The notes under the pieces are model-generated. The model had not been told where the DNA came from and made no database searches. It worked only from the letters and a program-made list of their open reading frames with translations. From Brevundimonas sp. (GTDB taxonomy: Bacteria; Pseudomonadota; Alphaproteobacteria; Caulobacterales; Caulobacteraceae), in contig NZ_JAEMRD010000022.1 in assembly GCF_016463485.1 (NCBI RefSeq), positions 1 through 33,136 of the forward strand: a DNA stretch of 33,136 bases, read 5' to 3'. This document shows, in pieces, positions 1 through 8,561 of the stretch; positions within the stretch are counted from its first letter, which is position 1; each line of letters starts with the position of its first letter. A program made the translations under genes and the position numbers.

Positions 1-1074
1 GCCCGGACCGGACGACGGCCTGGGTCCGGGACCGGGGCCGGAGGGGGGCGTCGGTCTCCCCGGAGACGGCGGCCGGGGTCCCGATCCGCCCCCGCTCCCG
101 CCGCCGCCCGGCGTGCGCGAGGCGGCCGAAGCGCCCGCGGCGGATCGGGCGGCGCCGCTGGCGGCGGCCCCGCGACCCGCGAGGGCCGCACCGGTCCCGA
201 CGACGCCGCCGGCCGCCAGGGCGCCCGCACCCGCGACCGCCAATCCGCCCGTCAGGGCCGCGCCGGCGCCCAAAGCGGGCCCGCCGGTGACCAGCGCCGA
301 GGCGAGGTTCGGAATGAAGATGGCGAGCATCGCGAGCAGAAGCGCCGCGACCAGGATGGTCAGGGCTTCGTAGATGTCCGGATTGGTCGAGGGCTGGAGC
401 TGGTCGAAGATCGCGCGCGCGCCGGACACGACGATGGCCAGGGCCAGGACCTTGAGGCCCGAGGAGACGACGTAGCCGAGCGGCCGTTCGGCCAGGAAGG
501 CGGTCTTGTTCCAGATTCCGAAGGGCAGCAGGACGAACCCGCCGAGGGTGATGATCTTGAACTCCAGCAGGGAGACGATGATCTGCAGGGCCAGGACCGC
601 GAAGGCCAGCATGATGCCGATCATGGCCAGGCCCAGGATCAGGGCGTCGGTCATGTTGCCCACGACATCGAGCGGGTTCTCAACAGGCGCCGGCGTCTCG
701 CCCAGCGCCTTGACGATCTCCCAGCCCTGCTGGAGCACCGCGCCCGGATTGAGGAACTCCTCGCGCGAGAGCGAGCCGCCGCCCGCCGTTAGGCCGAGTT
801 CCAGAAACCCGGCGTAGATCGTCTCCGACAGGGTCTGCCAGTCGTTGATGATCCAGGCGAAGGCCCCGATCAGCAGCACCTTGCCGAAGCCGGAGGCGAG
901 CACTTCGCGGTTTGGAGACAGCGCCCACTGGATGCCGGTGAGGGCGACCACCAGCGCGATCAACAGGCCGAACACGCCGTTGACCGAACCCTGAAGGGCC
1001 GAGAAGCCGGCCGTGACGGTGTTCGAGAACACCACCATCAGTTCGTTCGGGGTCTCCATGCCGGGGCCGGCCAT
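1..1074 (-). CDS. trbL: TrbL, conjugal transfer membrane protein (C-terminus cut by window edge)
   Basis: Polytopic inner-membrane component of the P-type (Trb) type IV secretion channel, the VirB6-like counterpart. The frame starts at an ATG whose complement is 1072-1074, 11 bp downstream of the trbJ stop, and stays open to base 1, giving 358 visible residues. Several hydrophobic segments are visible, for example around the GVFGLLIALVVALTG, LILGLAMIGIMLAFAVLAL and LTILVAALLLAMLAIFIP stretches. They are followed by a Gly/Ala-rich and then Pro/Gly/Ser-rich low-complexity tail, as is usual for TrbL. No trbK entry-exclusion gene lies between trbJ and trbL. The stop codon, and probably trbF-trbG-trbI, lie off the left edge. 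Confidence 0.93.
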   Translation of the reverse strand, partial: MAGPGMETPNELMVVFSNTVTAGFSALQGSVNGVFGLLIALVVALTGIQWALSPNREVLASGFGKVLLIGAFAWIINDWQTLSETIYAGFLELGLTAGGGSLSREEFLNPGAVLQQGWEIVKALGETPAPVENPLDVVGNMTDALILGLAMIGIMLAFAVLALQIIVSLLEFKIITLGGFVLLPFGIWNKTAFLAERPLGYVVSSGLKVLALAIVVSGARAIFDQLQPSTNPDIYEALTILVAALLLAMLAIFIPNLASALVTGGPALGAGAALTGGLAVAGAGALAAGGVVGTGAALAGRGAAASGAARSAAGASAASRTPGGGGSGGGSGPRPPSPGRPTPPSGPGPGPRPSSGPG

Positions 1075-1085
1075 GACGGGGCTCC

Positions 1086-1856
1086 TCAGTTCCGGGCGTT
1101 GGGCAGGGGATCGAACCGCGGCGCGGCGGGTGCGGCGCTCGTCCGACCCCAGAACCGGCGGCGCGCCTCCAGGGCGGCGTCGCGCTCGGCCGCCTGGCGC
1201 GCGGCGCTCTCGGCCATAAGGCGGGACTGGGCGAGCAACACCGTGCGCATGCTGGCGAGATCCTCGGCGAGCACGGACAGCATCTGCGTCGACGACTGGA
1301 TCGCGGCGGTTTCGCCTTCGGCGGCCTCGCTGGCCGCCAGGGCTCCGCGCAACCGGCCGTCCCGGCTCCGGCTCAACGCCTCCAGCTCGGCCGCCGTTCG
1401 GGCGAGGTCCTGGGCCGTCAGACGCGCCGTCGCGCCGCGTTCGGCGCCGAGACGATCCAGATCCTCCAGCGACAGGTCGTCCGGATAGAGGTCGGCGAAC
1501 TGCCGCTCGACCCCCTCCAGGGTGGAGGCGGCGCCGCGCACAGTGCGGGCGAGCTCGCCGATGTCGCGCAGCGTCTGCGAGGACTCGGCCAGATGGCTGT
1601 AGGGCGATGCGGCCAGGCTGCGCGCGTCGTTGGCCAGCTGCCGCGCCTCGTTGGCCAGGCTTTCCAGCTGGCGCGCGGCCTGGAGACTGGTCTGCACGTG
1701 CGCCTGCGGGTCGAATACGATCTGCTGCGCCGCAGCCTGAGGAGGCGCGGCCAGAGCGATCAGGACGGCGAGCGTGGCGGCCGACGCCGCCTGACTACTC
1801 CGCCGCCAGAAGCGACGGGGCGGGCGGGTCGAAACTATCGAAGACGGCGTCGACAT
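1086..1856 (-). CDS. trbJ: TrbJ, secreted/periplasmic conjugal transfer protein
   Basis: VirB5-like component of the Trb mating channel, 256 aa. The chosen start (complement of 1854-1856) has an AAGGGAG Shine-Dalgarno and is followed by a typical signal peptide: arginine-rich n-region, hydrophobic core near residues 26-38, and an A-A-A cleavage site near residue 43 before QQIVFDP. The mature part is almost entirely helical and Ala/Arg/Glu-rich, with coiled-coil character, as in TrbJ. The start lies inside trbE, so the two genes overlap by 62 nt. No later Met would keep the signal peptide, so the overlap looks real. The upstream extension of the frame (MIRPSS...) was rejected because it is out-of-frame trbE sequence. 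Confidence 0.9.
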   Translation of the reverse strand: MSTPSSIVSTRPPRRFWRRSSQAASAATLAVLIALAAPPQAAAQQIVFDPQAHVQTSLQAARQLESLANEARQLANDARSLAASPYSHLAESSQTLRDIGELARTVRGAASTLEGVERQFADLYPDDLSLEDLDRLGAERGATARLTAQDLARTAAELEALSRSRDGRLRGALAASEAAEGETAAIQSSTQMLSVLAEDLASMRTVLLAQSRLMAESAARQAAERDAALEARRRFWGRTSAAPAAPRFDPLPNARN

Positions 1857-4248
1857 GGAGGACTCCCTTGGCTTTGAGGAATTCGCGGGCGAACCGGTCC
1901 GGCCGGACGTCGGCCGGATCCAGCGCCGCCAGCACGGCGTCGATGAGGGCCTGATCATCAGGCGAGGAGGCCCCGCACAGCGCGAGGCCCGCGCCGGTCA
2001 GCTTGAGGTCGAACAGGCGGCGGCCATCGGGCTGGCGCAGGTAGTAGGTCCGTTTGGGCGTCGCCCAGGCGATGAGTTCCAGCTGTCGGCGGCTGAGGCC
2101 GAACATGCGGTAGAGCTCCGCGGAGGCGGGCTCCAGGGCGCGGGGGTTGGGCAGGAAGATCTGCGTCGGACAGCTCTCGATGAGCGCCGAGGCGATCGAC
2201 GAGCGCACCACGTCGTCCAGCGACTGGGTCGCGAACAGGACCGCCACGCCCCTCTTGCGCAGGGTCTTCAACCATTCCCGGATCCGGGCGGCGAAAGACG
2301 TCTCCCCGAGGAAGAGCCAGGCTTCGTCGAGGATCAGCAGGGTGGGCCTGCCGTCGAAACCGCGCTCGATCTCATGAAACAGGGCGGCCAGAACCGGGGC
2401 GACGGCGGACGGCGTCGCCATCAGGGTCTCCAGCTCGAAGCACTCGAATGGAGCCAGGGCTTGCGACGCCGGGGCGACGCCGTCGACCAGGGCGCCGTGC
2501 GGTCCTTTGAGGGTGAGGGGCTCGAGCGCGGCGGCGACCGCCTTGTCCTGCACGAGCGCGGAGAAAACCGTCAGCGTGCGCTGATCGACCGGGGCCTGGG
2601 ACAGGGCGCCGAGCGCGGCCCAGATCTCCTCGCGCACCCGAGGCGTGGGATCGAGACCGGCCAGACGAACGGCGTCGGCGAGCCACTCGGATGCCCAGGC
2701 CCGTTCGCGCTCGTCGTCGATCCGGGCCAGCGGCTGAAGGGTGAAGTCGCCACCCGGTTGAAGCGGGTGCCAGAGCCCGCCCGCCGCGAGGGTCGCCGCC
2801 CGGGCGCTGCGGCCCTTGTCGAACACGACCACACGCGCCTCGGGATAGCGGAACCACTGCAGGGCCAGAAAGGCCAGCAGGGCGCTCTTGCCCGCCCCGG
2901 TCGGCCCGACCACCATCGTGTGGCCGACGTCCCCGACATGCAGGGCGAGCCGAAAGGGCGTCGATCCGCTTGTGCGGGCGACGGCGAGCGGCGGGCCGGC
3001 CAGTCTGGGGTCGCTCGACGGGCCGGCCCAGACGGCCGAGACCGGCAGCAGATCGGCGAGGTTGAGGGTCGAGACGATGGGCCGCCGCACGTCCGCGTAG
3101 GGTTCGCCGGGAAGGGATCCCAGCCAGGCCTCGACCGCGTTGAGATCCTCCGTCCGGGCGACGAAGCCCTGGGCGTTCAGAACGGCCTCGACCGCCCGCG
3201 CCTGCTCGGCGGCCCGGTCCGGGTCCTTCGCGAGCAGGGTGACCGTCGTGGTCAGATAACCGTAGGCGCAGGCGTCAGACCCCAGGGCCTCCAGGGCGCC
3301 GTCGCATTCGTCGGTCTTGGCGGCCGCATCCGTATCGAGCAGCGGGACCTCTTCCTTGGTGATCGCCTCCCGCAGCAGGACGCCGACACCCTTCCGCTTG
3401 GCGAACCAGCGCTTGCGCAACTTGACGAGCTCGACCTCGGCGTCGGCCTTGTCCAGGCCGATCCAGCGGGCGCTCCAGCGGTAGGGGAAAGGCAGGGCTC
3501 CGAGGGCGTCGAGCAGGCCCGGCCGGGTGCTGGCGGGGAGCCCCCGAACCGATACGACCTTCAGCGTGTGTCCGCCCAGGGTGGGCGCGGCGCCGCCCAG
3601 CAGGGGCGCGTCGGCGAGCCATGCGTCGAGGAACATCGGGGTCTCGGGTAAGGACAGGTCGACCGACCGTGTCGAGACGCAGTCGTGCAACCAGGTCAGC
3701 AGCGCCCCGTCGTCCAGGGCCTCGACCTCCGGCAGCGCGTCGGCGAGGAGGTCGATGATCTGGGTCGTCTCGCGGCCGAAAGCGTCCAAAGCGGTGCGCC
3801 AGTCGCGGTGCGCCGGCTCGGCGCCGTCGAACAGCCAGCGTTCCATGCGGCGGGTCTGGTCCGCCGGCGGCAGCCAGGTGAGGGCCGCCCGATAGTCGGT
3901 CTCGTAGGCGAGCTCGCTGGACTCGAACAGGGCCCGACGCTCGGCATCGACCAGCCAGGCGGCCGCGCCTTCGAAGTCGCTCCGCGGATAGGCCTCGGCG
4001 ATCCGGCGGCGTGCATCGACATGCAGACACCATCCGCTGCCCAGACGCTTCAGGGCGTTGTTGAGCCGCGCCCGCACCGACATCAGTTCGGCTTCGGAGG
4101 CGGACTCCAGGTCGGGGCCACGAAACCGCAGGCCGCAGGTGAAGGAGCCGTCCTTGTTGAGGACCACGCCGGGCGCCACGACGGCGGCCCACGGGAGGTG
4201 GTCGGACAGAAGCGATGGCCGGCGGCGATGTTCGTCGAGAAAGCGCAT
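1795..4248 (-). CDS. trbE: TrbE, VirB4-like conjugation ATPase
   Basis: Motor ATPase of the Trb secretion system, 817 aa, the normal length for TrbE. The N-terminal CagE/TrbE/VirB domain occupies about residues 1-420. The C-terminal RecA-like ATPase has a Walker A motif GPTGAGKS at about 448-455 and a Walker B motif LLILDEAWLFL near residue 635. The protein acts at the cytoplasmic face of the inner membrane and powers pilus biogenesis and substrate export together with TrbB. The ATG at 4248 lies 7 nt after the trbD stop, within the trbC-D-E-J-L operon. No frameshift or missing motif was seen. Confidence 0.96.
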   Translation of the reverse strand: MRFLDEHRRRPSLLSDHLPWAAVVAPGVVLNKDGSFTCGLRFRGPDLESASEAELMSVRARLNNALKRLGSGWCLHVDARRRIAEAYPRSDFEGAAAWLVDAERRALFESSELAYETDYRAALTWLPPADQTRRMERWLFDGAEPAHRDWRTALDAFGRETTQIIDLLADALPEVEALDDGALLTWLHDCVSTRSVDLSLPETPMFLDAWLADAPLLGGAAPTLGGHTLKVVSVRGLPASTRPGLLDALGALPFPYRWSARWIGLDKADAEVELVKLRKRWFAKRKGVGVLLREAITKEEVPLLDTDAAAKTDECDGALEALGSDACAYGYLTTTVTLLAKDPDRAAEQARAVEAVLNAQGFVARTEDLNAVEAWLGSLPGEPYADVRRPIVSTLNLADLLPVSAVWAGPSSDPRLAGPPLAVARTSGSTPFRLALHVGDVGHTMVVGPTGAGKSALLAFLALQWFRYPEARVVVFDKGRSARAATLAAGGLWHPLQPGGDFTLQPLARIDDERERAWASEWLADAVRLAGLDPTPRVREEIWAALGALSQAPVDQRTLTVFSALVQDKAVAAALEPLTLKGPHGALVDGVAPASQALAPFECFELETLMATPSAVAPVLAALFHEIERGFDGRPTLLILDEAWLFLGETSFAARIREWLKTLRKRGVAVLFATQSLDDVVRSSIASALIESCPTQIFLPNPRALEPASAELYRMFGLSRRQLELIAWATPKRTYYLRQPDGRRLFDLKLTGAGLALCGASSPDDQALIDAVLAALDPADVRPDRFAREFLKAKGVLHVDAVFDSFDPPAPSLLAAE

Positions 4249-4255
4249 GGCGGCC

Positions 4256-4534
4256 TCAGGCGTCCAGGTGGCCGGGAAGAGCGAGATGGCGGCGGAGCAC
4301 TTCGAAGAACCGCTTGTCCGCCCGAGCCGCGTAGAGACCGATCGCGTGGGCGACCGCCCACCACAGCAGGCCGAGCCACCAGATGCGCAGCGCCAGTCCC
4401 AGCACGACGGCGATCGTGCCCATGAGGATCGCGTAGTCCCGCGGCATGCCGGCGAGTGTGAGCGGCTCGGTCAGGGCCCCGGCGACCGGCAGTTCCCAAC
4501 CGGGCGGACGCGCATCGGCGGCTGTGTCCGACAT
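4256..4534 (-). CDS. trbD: TrbD, VirB3-like membrane protein
   Basis: Small inner-membrane component of the Trb channel, 92 aa, the usual size for TrbD. There is a short polar N-terminus, then paired hydrophobic segments at about residues 35-68 (AILMGTIAVVLGLAL and WWLGLLWWAVAHAIGL), then a basic amphipathic tail (RADKRFFEVLRRHL) typical of VirB3/TrbD. The ATG complement at 4532-4534 overlaps the trbC stop as ATGA, so translation is probably coupled. A longer frame reading back to 4810 is only trbC in another frame and was not used. Confidence 0.92.
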   Translation of the reverse strand: MSDTAADARPPGWELPVAGALTEPLTLAGMPRDYAILMGTIAVVLGLALRIWWLGLLWWAVAHAIGLYAARADKRFFEVLRRHLALPGHLDA

Positions 4535-4854
4535 CACGCGATCTCCGCCCCGCCGGCGAAGCCGAAGAACTGCAGGAAGAAGGTCGATGCGGCGAAGGCG
4601 ATGGACAGCCCGAAGAGGATGCCCAGTCCTCGCCGCATCGAGGAGCCGTTCTCGCTCATCGCGACGCCCGCCCCGAACAGCACGACCGCGACAACGGCGG
4701 CGGCCTGGACCACCGGGCCGGTGATGGAATCGACGATCTGCTGCAGCGGGCCTTCCCACGGCATGCCCGACCCGCCCGCCAACGCCTGTCCCGCGAACAG
4801 CAGGCCGCAAGTCGCCGTCGCGGCCGAAAGGCCGCGTTGAAGTAAACGCTGCAT
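4534..4854 (-). CDS. trbC: TrbC, conjugative pilin (VirB2-like)
   Basis: Prepilin of the Trb system, 106 aa. The sequence shows a signal peptide (MQRLLQRGLS..., hydrophobic to about residue 26, cleavage near AGQALA/GG), then the pilin core with two hydrophobic helices at about 47-70 and 78-100 separated by a short polar loop (MSENGSSMRRG). This is the classic VirB2/TrbC pattern. The chosen start has an AAGGAA Shine-Dalgarno about 9 nt upstream and removes an unlikely 22-residue extension. Unusually, trbC is separated from trbB by 5.3 kb of inserted genes and therefore probably has its own promoter in 4855-5231. Confidence 0.92.
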   Translation of the reverse strand: MQRLLQRGLSAATATCGLLFAGQALAGGSGMPWEGPLQQIVDSITGPVVQAAAVVAVVLFGAGVAMSENGSSMRRGLGILFGLSIAFAASTFFLQFFGFAGGAEIA

Positions 4855-5231
4855 GGATTGAGTTCCTTGGTCGCTGCGCAAGGTCTGCGCTGACGATCTA
4901 CAGCAAGCAAAAGCATCCACAGCCTGTCAACGCGGCCTGTGAATATATTTTGGCACGCAGATTTCTGCGTCTCTCTACTGATTCCCGCTCATCGAAATCA
5001 TCGGGCAAATCGGCCTTCTGCCGACTTGCCGACGACTTTTCGCAGAATGCTGAAACGCGCCTTGATGCGGTGACCCGGCCGACCCTCGCCGTCTTGCCGC
5101 CCCAGTTGGCGATCCATGGCGCGGCCCCGTCGCCGGACGCGTTCCAGTCGGAACGCCCCGACGCCGGGCGTCGAGGAAAATACGGTGGCGCGGTGGATCG
5201 TTGGTCCGACCACGACGTCCGGTCGGCTCGT
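4855..5231 (-). other. Non-coding gap upstream of trbC, with a dyad and AT-rich box
   Basis: This 377-bp gap separates the NERD gene from trbC and contains no convincing gene. It holds a 16-bp near-perfect dyad at 4955-4970 (ACGCAGA-TT-TCTGCGT) directly beside an AT-rich stretch (aatatatttt, 4942-4951). A TTGACA on the minus strand (complement of 4925-4930) has no well-spaced -10. The dyad could be an operator for the downstream trbC-L operon. A 71-codon open frame on the minus strand (4998-5213) has no recognisable domain or clear ribosome-binding site. Confidence 0.5.
4955..4970. promoter_or_regulatory. Palindrome, possible operator for trbC-trbL
   Basis: Seven-base arms ACGCAGA and TCTGCGT are perfectly complementary around a TT centre. 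The dyad lies about 100 bp upstream of the trbC start, next to the only markedly AT-rich box in this gap. It could be a dimeric repressor site or a small hairpin. No binding protein can be assigned; the CopG-type protein encoded at 11101-11544 is one conceivable partner (inference). Confidence 0.35.
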
Positions 5232-8200
5232 TCAGGCCGGGGATCCGGCCGCGGCCTCGATCTGTCGGGCGGCTTTCAGGGCGATCGAACCGAGGTCCGC
5301 GTCGTCGAGCCAGCCCTGGACACGGGCCAAGTCGCTCGGCCGCTCGGTGCGGCCGAGGATTTCAAGGGCGAGACGACGCAGGCGGAACAGGTCGGACAGC
5401 AGGGGACTGGAGCGGACGAACAGGACGGTGGGCGCGAAATCCCGCTCGAGCGCCGCACGCGCCAGTCGAGCCAGGCCCTCGGCGAACCGATCGGCAAGGG
5501 CGACATCGGCCTGGATGTGATAGGCCCTGTCGCTCAGGAGATGATCCACCGGATCGAGGACCAACGCCGCCCCCAATCGCTCGAGGCCGCTCCACGCCTC
5601 GGCGATCGCCGCGGCGTCCGGGACAGGTCGGTGCATCTCATAGACGAGCGCGCCCACCCGAGCCCAGGCTTCGGCCGCGGGGCCGGGTCGTAGATCAGCG
5701 GGGGGAAGCGGCTCCTCCAGACGCGCCAGGGCTCCGACGGCGTGGATGTAGACGCCGATCGAATCCTGAACAGACAAGACGTCGGTCGCGGGTCCTGTCG
5801 CCGCGTCCCGGAGGGCCGTCAAGGCCGCCGGGGGCGGGTCGGTGAACAGGTCCGCCGCCAGGTGCGAGCGCGTCAGTGAATACGGCTCGGCGACCCCGAA
5901 CGCCCGAGCCCGGATCGTCTGGCGCTGGGCGTCGTCGAGGCGTTCGAAGAAGGCTTCCGCATAGGCGGCGGCGTAGGGATGGTCCGTGGTCCAACCGTAG
6001 AGCACGAGCGCTTCTTGGTCCGCAGCAGCGCCGTCAGGAAGCGCGAGAACGTCGGCGAACGCGGTGAAGGCCGCATCGACGTCCAACTCGGATTCCAGGG
6101 CCCCGATCGCGCCGAGCGCGTCGAACAGGAAGGTGTTCAGCATCACCTCGTCATTCAGGAAACCGCCGAGCAACTCGGCCAGCTGATCCTGCTCGTGTTC
6201 GGGCAGGCGGTCCCCGAAACGGAAGGCCACATCTGTGACCAGGGCCCTCAGGAGATAGACCTCTGTCCTCCAGGCCGCGGCCAGTGCTGCGAGGAAGGTC
6301 GTTGGCGGCGGCCCTGCGAAATCGTCGAAGGCCATCAGGGCCTCGAAGAGGAAGGCCAGCTCCCCGACCTCATGCTCCGCGCTCGCGTCGACGGCGGCCT
6401 TCACCACAGGAAACAGGTGCTCATGGGATCGTCGATCGAACAGGGTGAGCTTGGTCGATTGAAGAAGATCGTGGACATCGGTCAGGCCGGCGTGGCGCGG
6501 CGCGCCGAAGACCTCGTCCAGGATCGCGATCGTCCAGCCGAAGCCCACGGCGGGATGCAGGACCTTCAGCCGCGTCCCCTCGGCGCGGGCCTGGATGCTC
6601 ATGCCCCGGAGCAGCTGGAGGATCTCCGGCAACAACCCCTCCCCGACGGCGAGCGGCAGAATACGCAGAACGGCCTCATCCGGACGCGACAGCAGGGTGT
6701 GCGGCCCGGTGACCAGGTCAGGACCGAGGAAGACGTCGTCCGGCCCGGGCTCCCGAGGCAGGCCGAAGCGGACTTCCGAGTACCGCGCGGCGATCCGCTC
6801 CATCAGCAGGCGGCATCGGTCGAGGACCGCAGCGCGGGCCCGGGATCCGCAGGCGCAGCGCAAACAGGCCGCCAACAGGCGTGGCTTGGCGCCATCGAGC
6901 AGCGCCTCGAGTTCGGCGGCACCCTCGCTGCCGCCGACGACAAACTCCTCCAGTTCGGCGTTGATCGGCCGGGACGTCGCCGCCGCCAGCGCGGTCGGAT
7001 CCGTGGCGTGCGCGAGCAGATGTTCGGCCCCGTAGAAGTCCGCGAACAGGTCGTGGCGGAAGCGGATACGCTCGCCCTCGGCGACGATCAGTCCGGATCG
7101 GATCAGCCGGTCCGCCAGTGCATCGACGCCCTCCGCAGGCGGATCGAGCCGCCCCAATCGACGCGCGAGCACGCTTCGCGGCAGGACGGTGACGAAGCGC
7201 TCGCGCATGTGCGTCGCCAGATCCGAGAGGGCTCTGTGAGCGGCCCCATCGGACGACAGGCGATGGCGGGCGAAGGCGGCATAGAGGGCATGGCGCCCAT
7301 CCGCTGCGCCCGGCGTCCGGATTACCGTCGCCAAGACCGCCGCATCGTGGGCGGTGGAGACGATGTCCAGCGCCGCGGCTTCCCGGTCATCGAGCGGTCG
7401 ACCCAGGCGCAGAGACACGATGGCTCGCGCCTGATCGCGATCCGGCTGGGCAAGTGCGAGCACAGGCCCCTGTAACGAGGCCGGCACCTCGATGGCCGCC
7501 TGGCCGGCGATGACCACCTGCAGGCCCCAGCGAAGGCGGGCGGCGTGCAAGGCCTTGACGAGTTCGGATTGCTGGTCCGGCGGACATTCATTCCAGCCGT
7601 CAACCAGCGCCACGACAGGGGCGCCTGACGCCGCGGCCGAGCGGAACAGTTCGGTCGGAGCTGCGTCCACCCCGTTGGCGACAGACTGGGCCAGGAGCGG
7701 CGCGAGGCGACCGGTGAAGTGACGCGCGGGCAGCGGCAGACAGACCATTCCCTCCGCATTGAGGGCCCGGCCGAGCGCCTGGAGAAAGAGGCTCTTGCCG
7801 GAGCCGGACCCGCCGACGATCTGAACGCACCAACCGGATCGCAGACCCGCGACGACGCCGTCGAGGTCTACCTCATCACCGCCCCGGGTCAGCGCCATCG
7901 GGGCGGTGGGTTCCGCGAGGGCTCGGGCGAGGTCGGCGAACCGGGCCCTGTAGGTCGACACCATCGCGTCTTCGGGGACGAGGGCGAGGTCCTCTCGCCG
8001 GGTCAATCCCAGGGCGTCGGCGAACTGTCGCCAAGCCGCAAGGCCGATCGGGCGCTTGGGTCCCTTGTCCAGCAGCTCCAGCAGGCGGCCGTAACCACCG
8101 ATCCAGGCCTTGTAGGTCCCCTCGGGGAGGTCGGAACCCAGAGGAGGCTCCGGGAAGAGGCAGACGAGGGCCGATAGTCCCGCTTTGGGGTCGCCCCCTC

Positions 8201-8561
8201 CGGCGAGATCGGACAGTCGGTCGGCCACCGCGAACCGGGCTTCCTCGGCCTGGATGACGGGATTGCGCTCACCCAGACGGCGCTCTCTGCCCCCTTCCCC
8301 CGCCAGAACCCAGGCGCCGTTCAGATCGCCGCGCACCGCGCTCTTGTAGCCCTTCGCCTCCACGACCACGGCGGCCGTCTCCGTCGCCACGACGAGATCG
8401 ATCTGCAGATGCCGACGGCCGACCGAGAAGTTGGCGAGGATAACGGCCTCGACGCCCCGCCGGCGCAGGTCCTTCTCGAGGCGGGCGAGCAGTCGACGTT
8501 CGGTCGGATCGGTGGGGTCCGCTCCGAACCAAGTCTCGACCCTCGCCGCTCTCGCCGTCAT
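5232..8561 (-). CDS. NERD-domain nuclease fused to a P-loop NTPase and a long helical C-terminus
   Basis: Protein of 1109 aa. The N-terminal part (about 10-130) fits a NERD (nuclease-related) domain of the PD-(D/E)xK type, with a conserved acidic D55 in the QIDLVV strand and E68-x-K70 in VVVEAKGY, so the catalytic core looks intact. A P-loop NTPase follows, with Walker A GGSGSGKS at about 250-257 and a Walker B-like VVALVDGWNE at about 316-325, reminiscent of STAND/AAA-type signalling ATPases. The remaining 600 or more residues are helical and repeat-like, a possible sensor region. Its ATG overlaps the stop of the upstream HNH-like gene (ATGA), so the two form a translationally coupled pair inserted between trbB and trbC. 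The nuclease-plus-STAND layout is typical of phage-defence proteins; that role is inferred. Confidence 0.8.
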   Translation of the reverse strand: MTARAARVETWFGADPTDPTERRLLARLEKDLRRRGVEAVILANFSVGRRHLQIDLVVATETAAVVVEAKGYKSAVRGDLNGAWVLAGEGGRERRLGERNPVIQAEEARFAVADRLSDLAGGGDPKAGLSALVCLFPEPPLGSDLPEGTYKAWIGGYGRLLELLDKGPKRPIGLAAWRQFADALGLTRREDLALVPEDAMVSTYRARFADLARALAEPTAPMALTRGGDEVDLDGVVAGLRSGWCVQIVGGSGSGKSLFLQALGRALNAEGMVCLPLPARHFTGRLAPLLAQSVANGVDAAPTELFRSAAASGAPVVALVDGWNECPPDQQSELVKALHAARLRWGLQVVIAGQAAIEVPASLQGPVLALAQPDRDQARAIVSLRLGRPLDDREAAALDIVSTAHDAAVLATVIRTPGAADGRHALYAAFARHRLSSDGAAHRALSDLATHMRERFVTVLPRSVLARRLGRLDPPAEGVDALADRLIRSGLIVAEGERIRFRHDLFADFYGAEHLLAHATDPTALAAATSRPINAELEEFVVGGSEGAAELEALLDGAKPRLLAACLRCACGSRARAAVLDRCRLLMERIAARYSEVRFGLPREPGPDDVFLGPDLVTGPHTLLSRPDEAVLRILPLAVGEGLLPEILQLLRGMSIQARAEGTRLKVLHPAVGFGWTIAILDEVFGAPRHAGLTDVHDLLQSTKLTLFDRRSHEHLFPVVKAAVDASAEHEVGELAFLFEALMAFDDFAGPPPTTFLAALAAAWRTEVYLLRALVTDVAFRFGDRLPEHEQDQLAELLGGFLNDEVMLNTFLFDALGAIGALESELDVDAAFTAFADVLALPDGAAADQEALVLYGWTTDHPYAAAYAEAFFERLDDAQRQTIRARAFGVAEPYSLTRSHLAADLFTDPPPAALTALRDAATGPATDVLSVQDSIGVYIHAVGALARLEEPLPPADLRPGPAAEAWARVGALVYEMHRPVPDAAAIAEAWSGLERLGAALVLDPVDHLLSDRAYHIQADVALADRFAEGLARLARAALERDFAPTVLFVRSSPLLSDLFRLRRLALEILGRTERPSDLARVQGWLDDADLGSIALKAARQIEAAAGSPA

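Noticed and set aside
1855..3651. Long plus-strand open frame (598 codons) opposite trbE
   Set aside because: Antisense shadow of a well-defined ATPase gene in very GC-rich DNA; Gly/Arg/Gln-rich translation without domains or ribosome-binding site.
4998..5213. 71-codon minus-strand frame in the trbC gap, considered as a gene remnant
   Set aside because: No domain, weak start, and no similarity I could recognise to neighbouring genes.
5979..7475. Plus-strand open frame (498 codons) opposite the NERD-NTPase gene
   Set aside because: Shadow of the real gene, whose NERD and Walker motifs are intact on the other strand.
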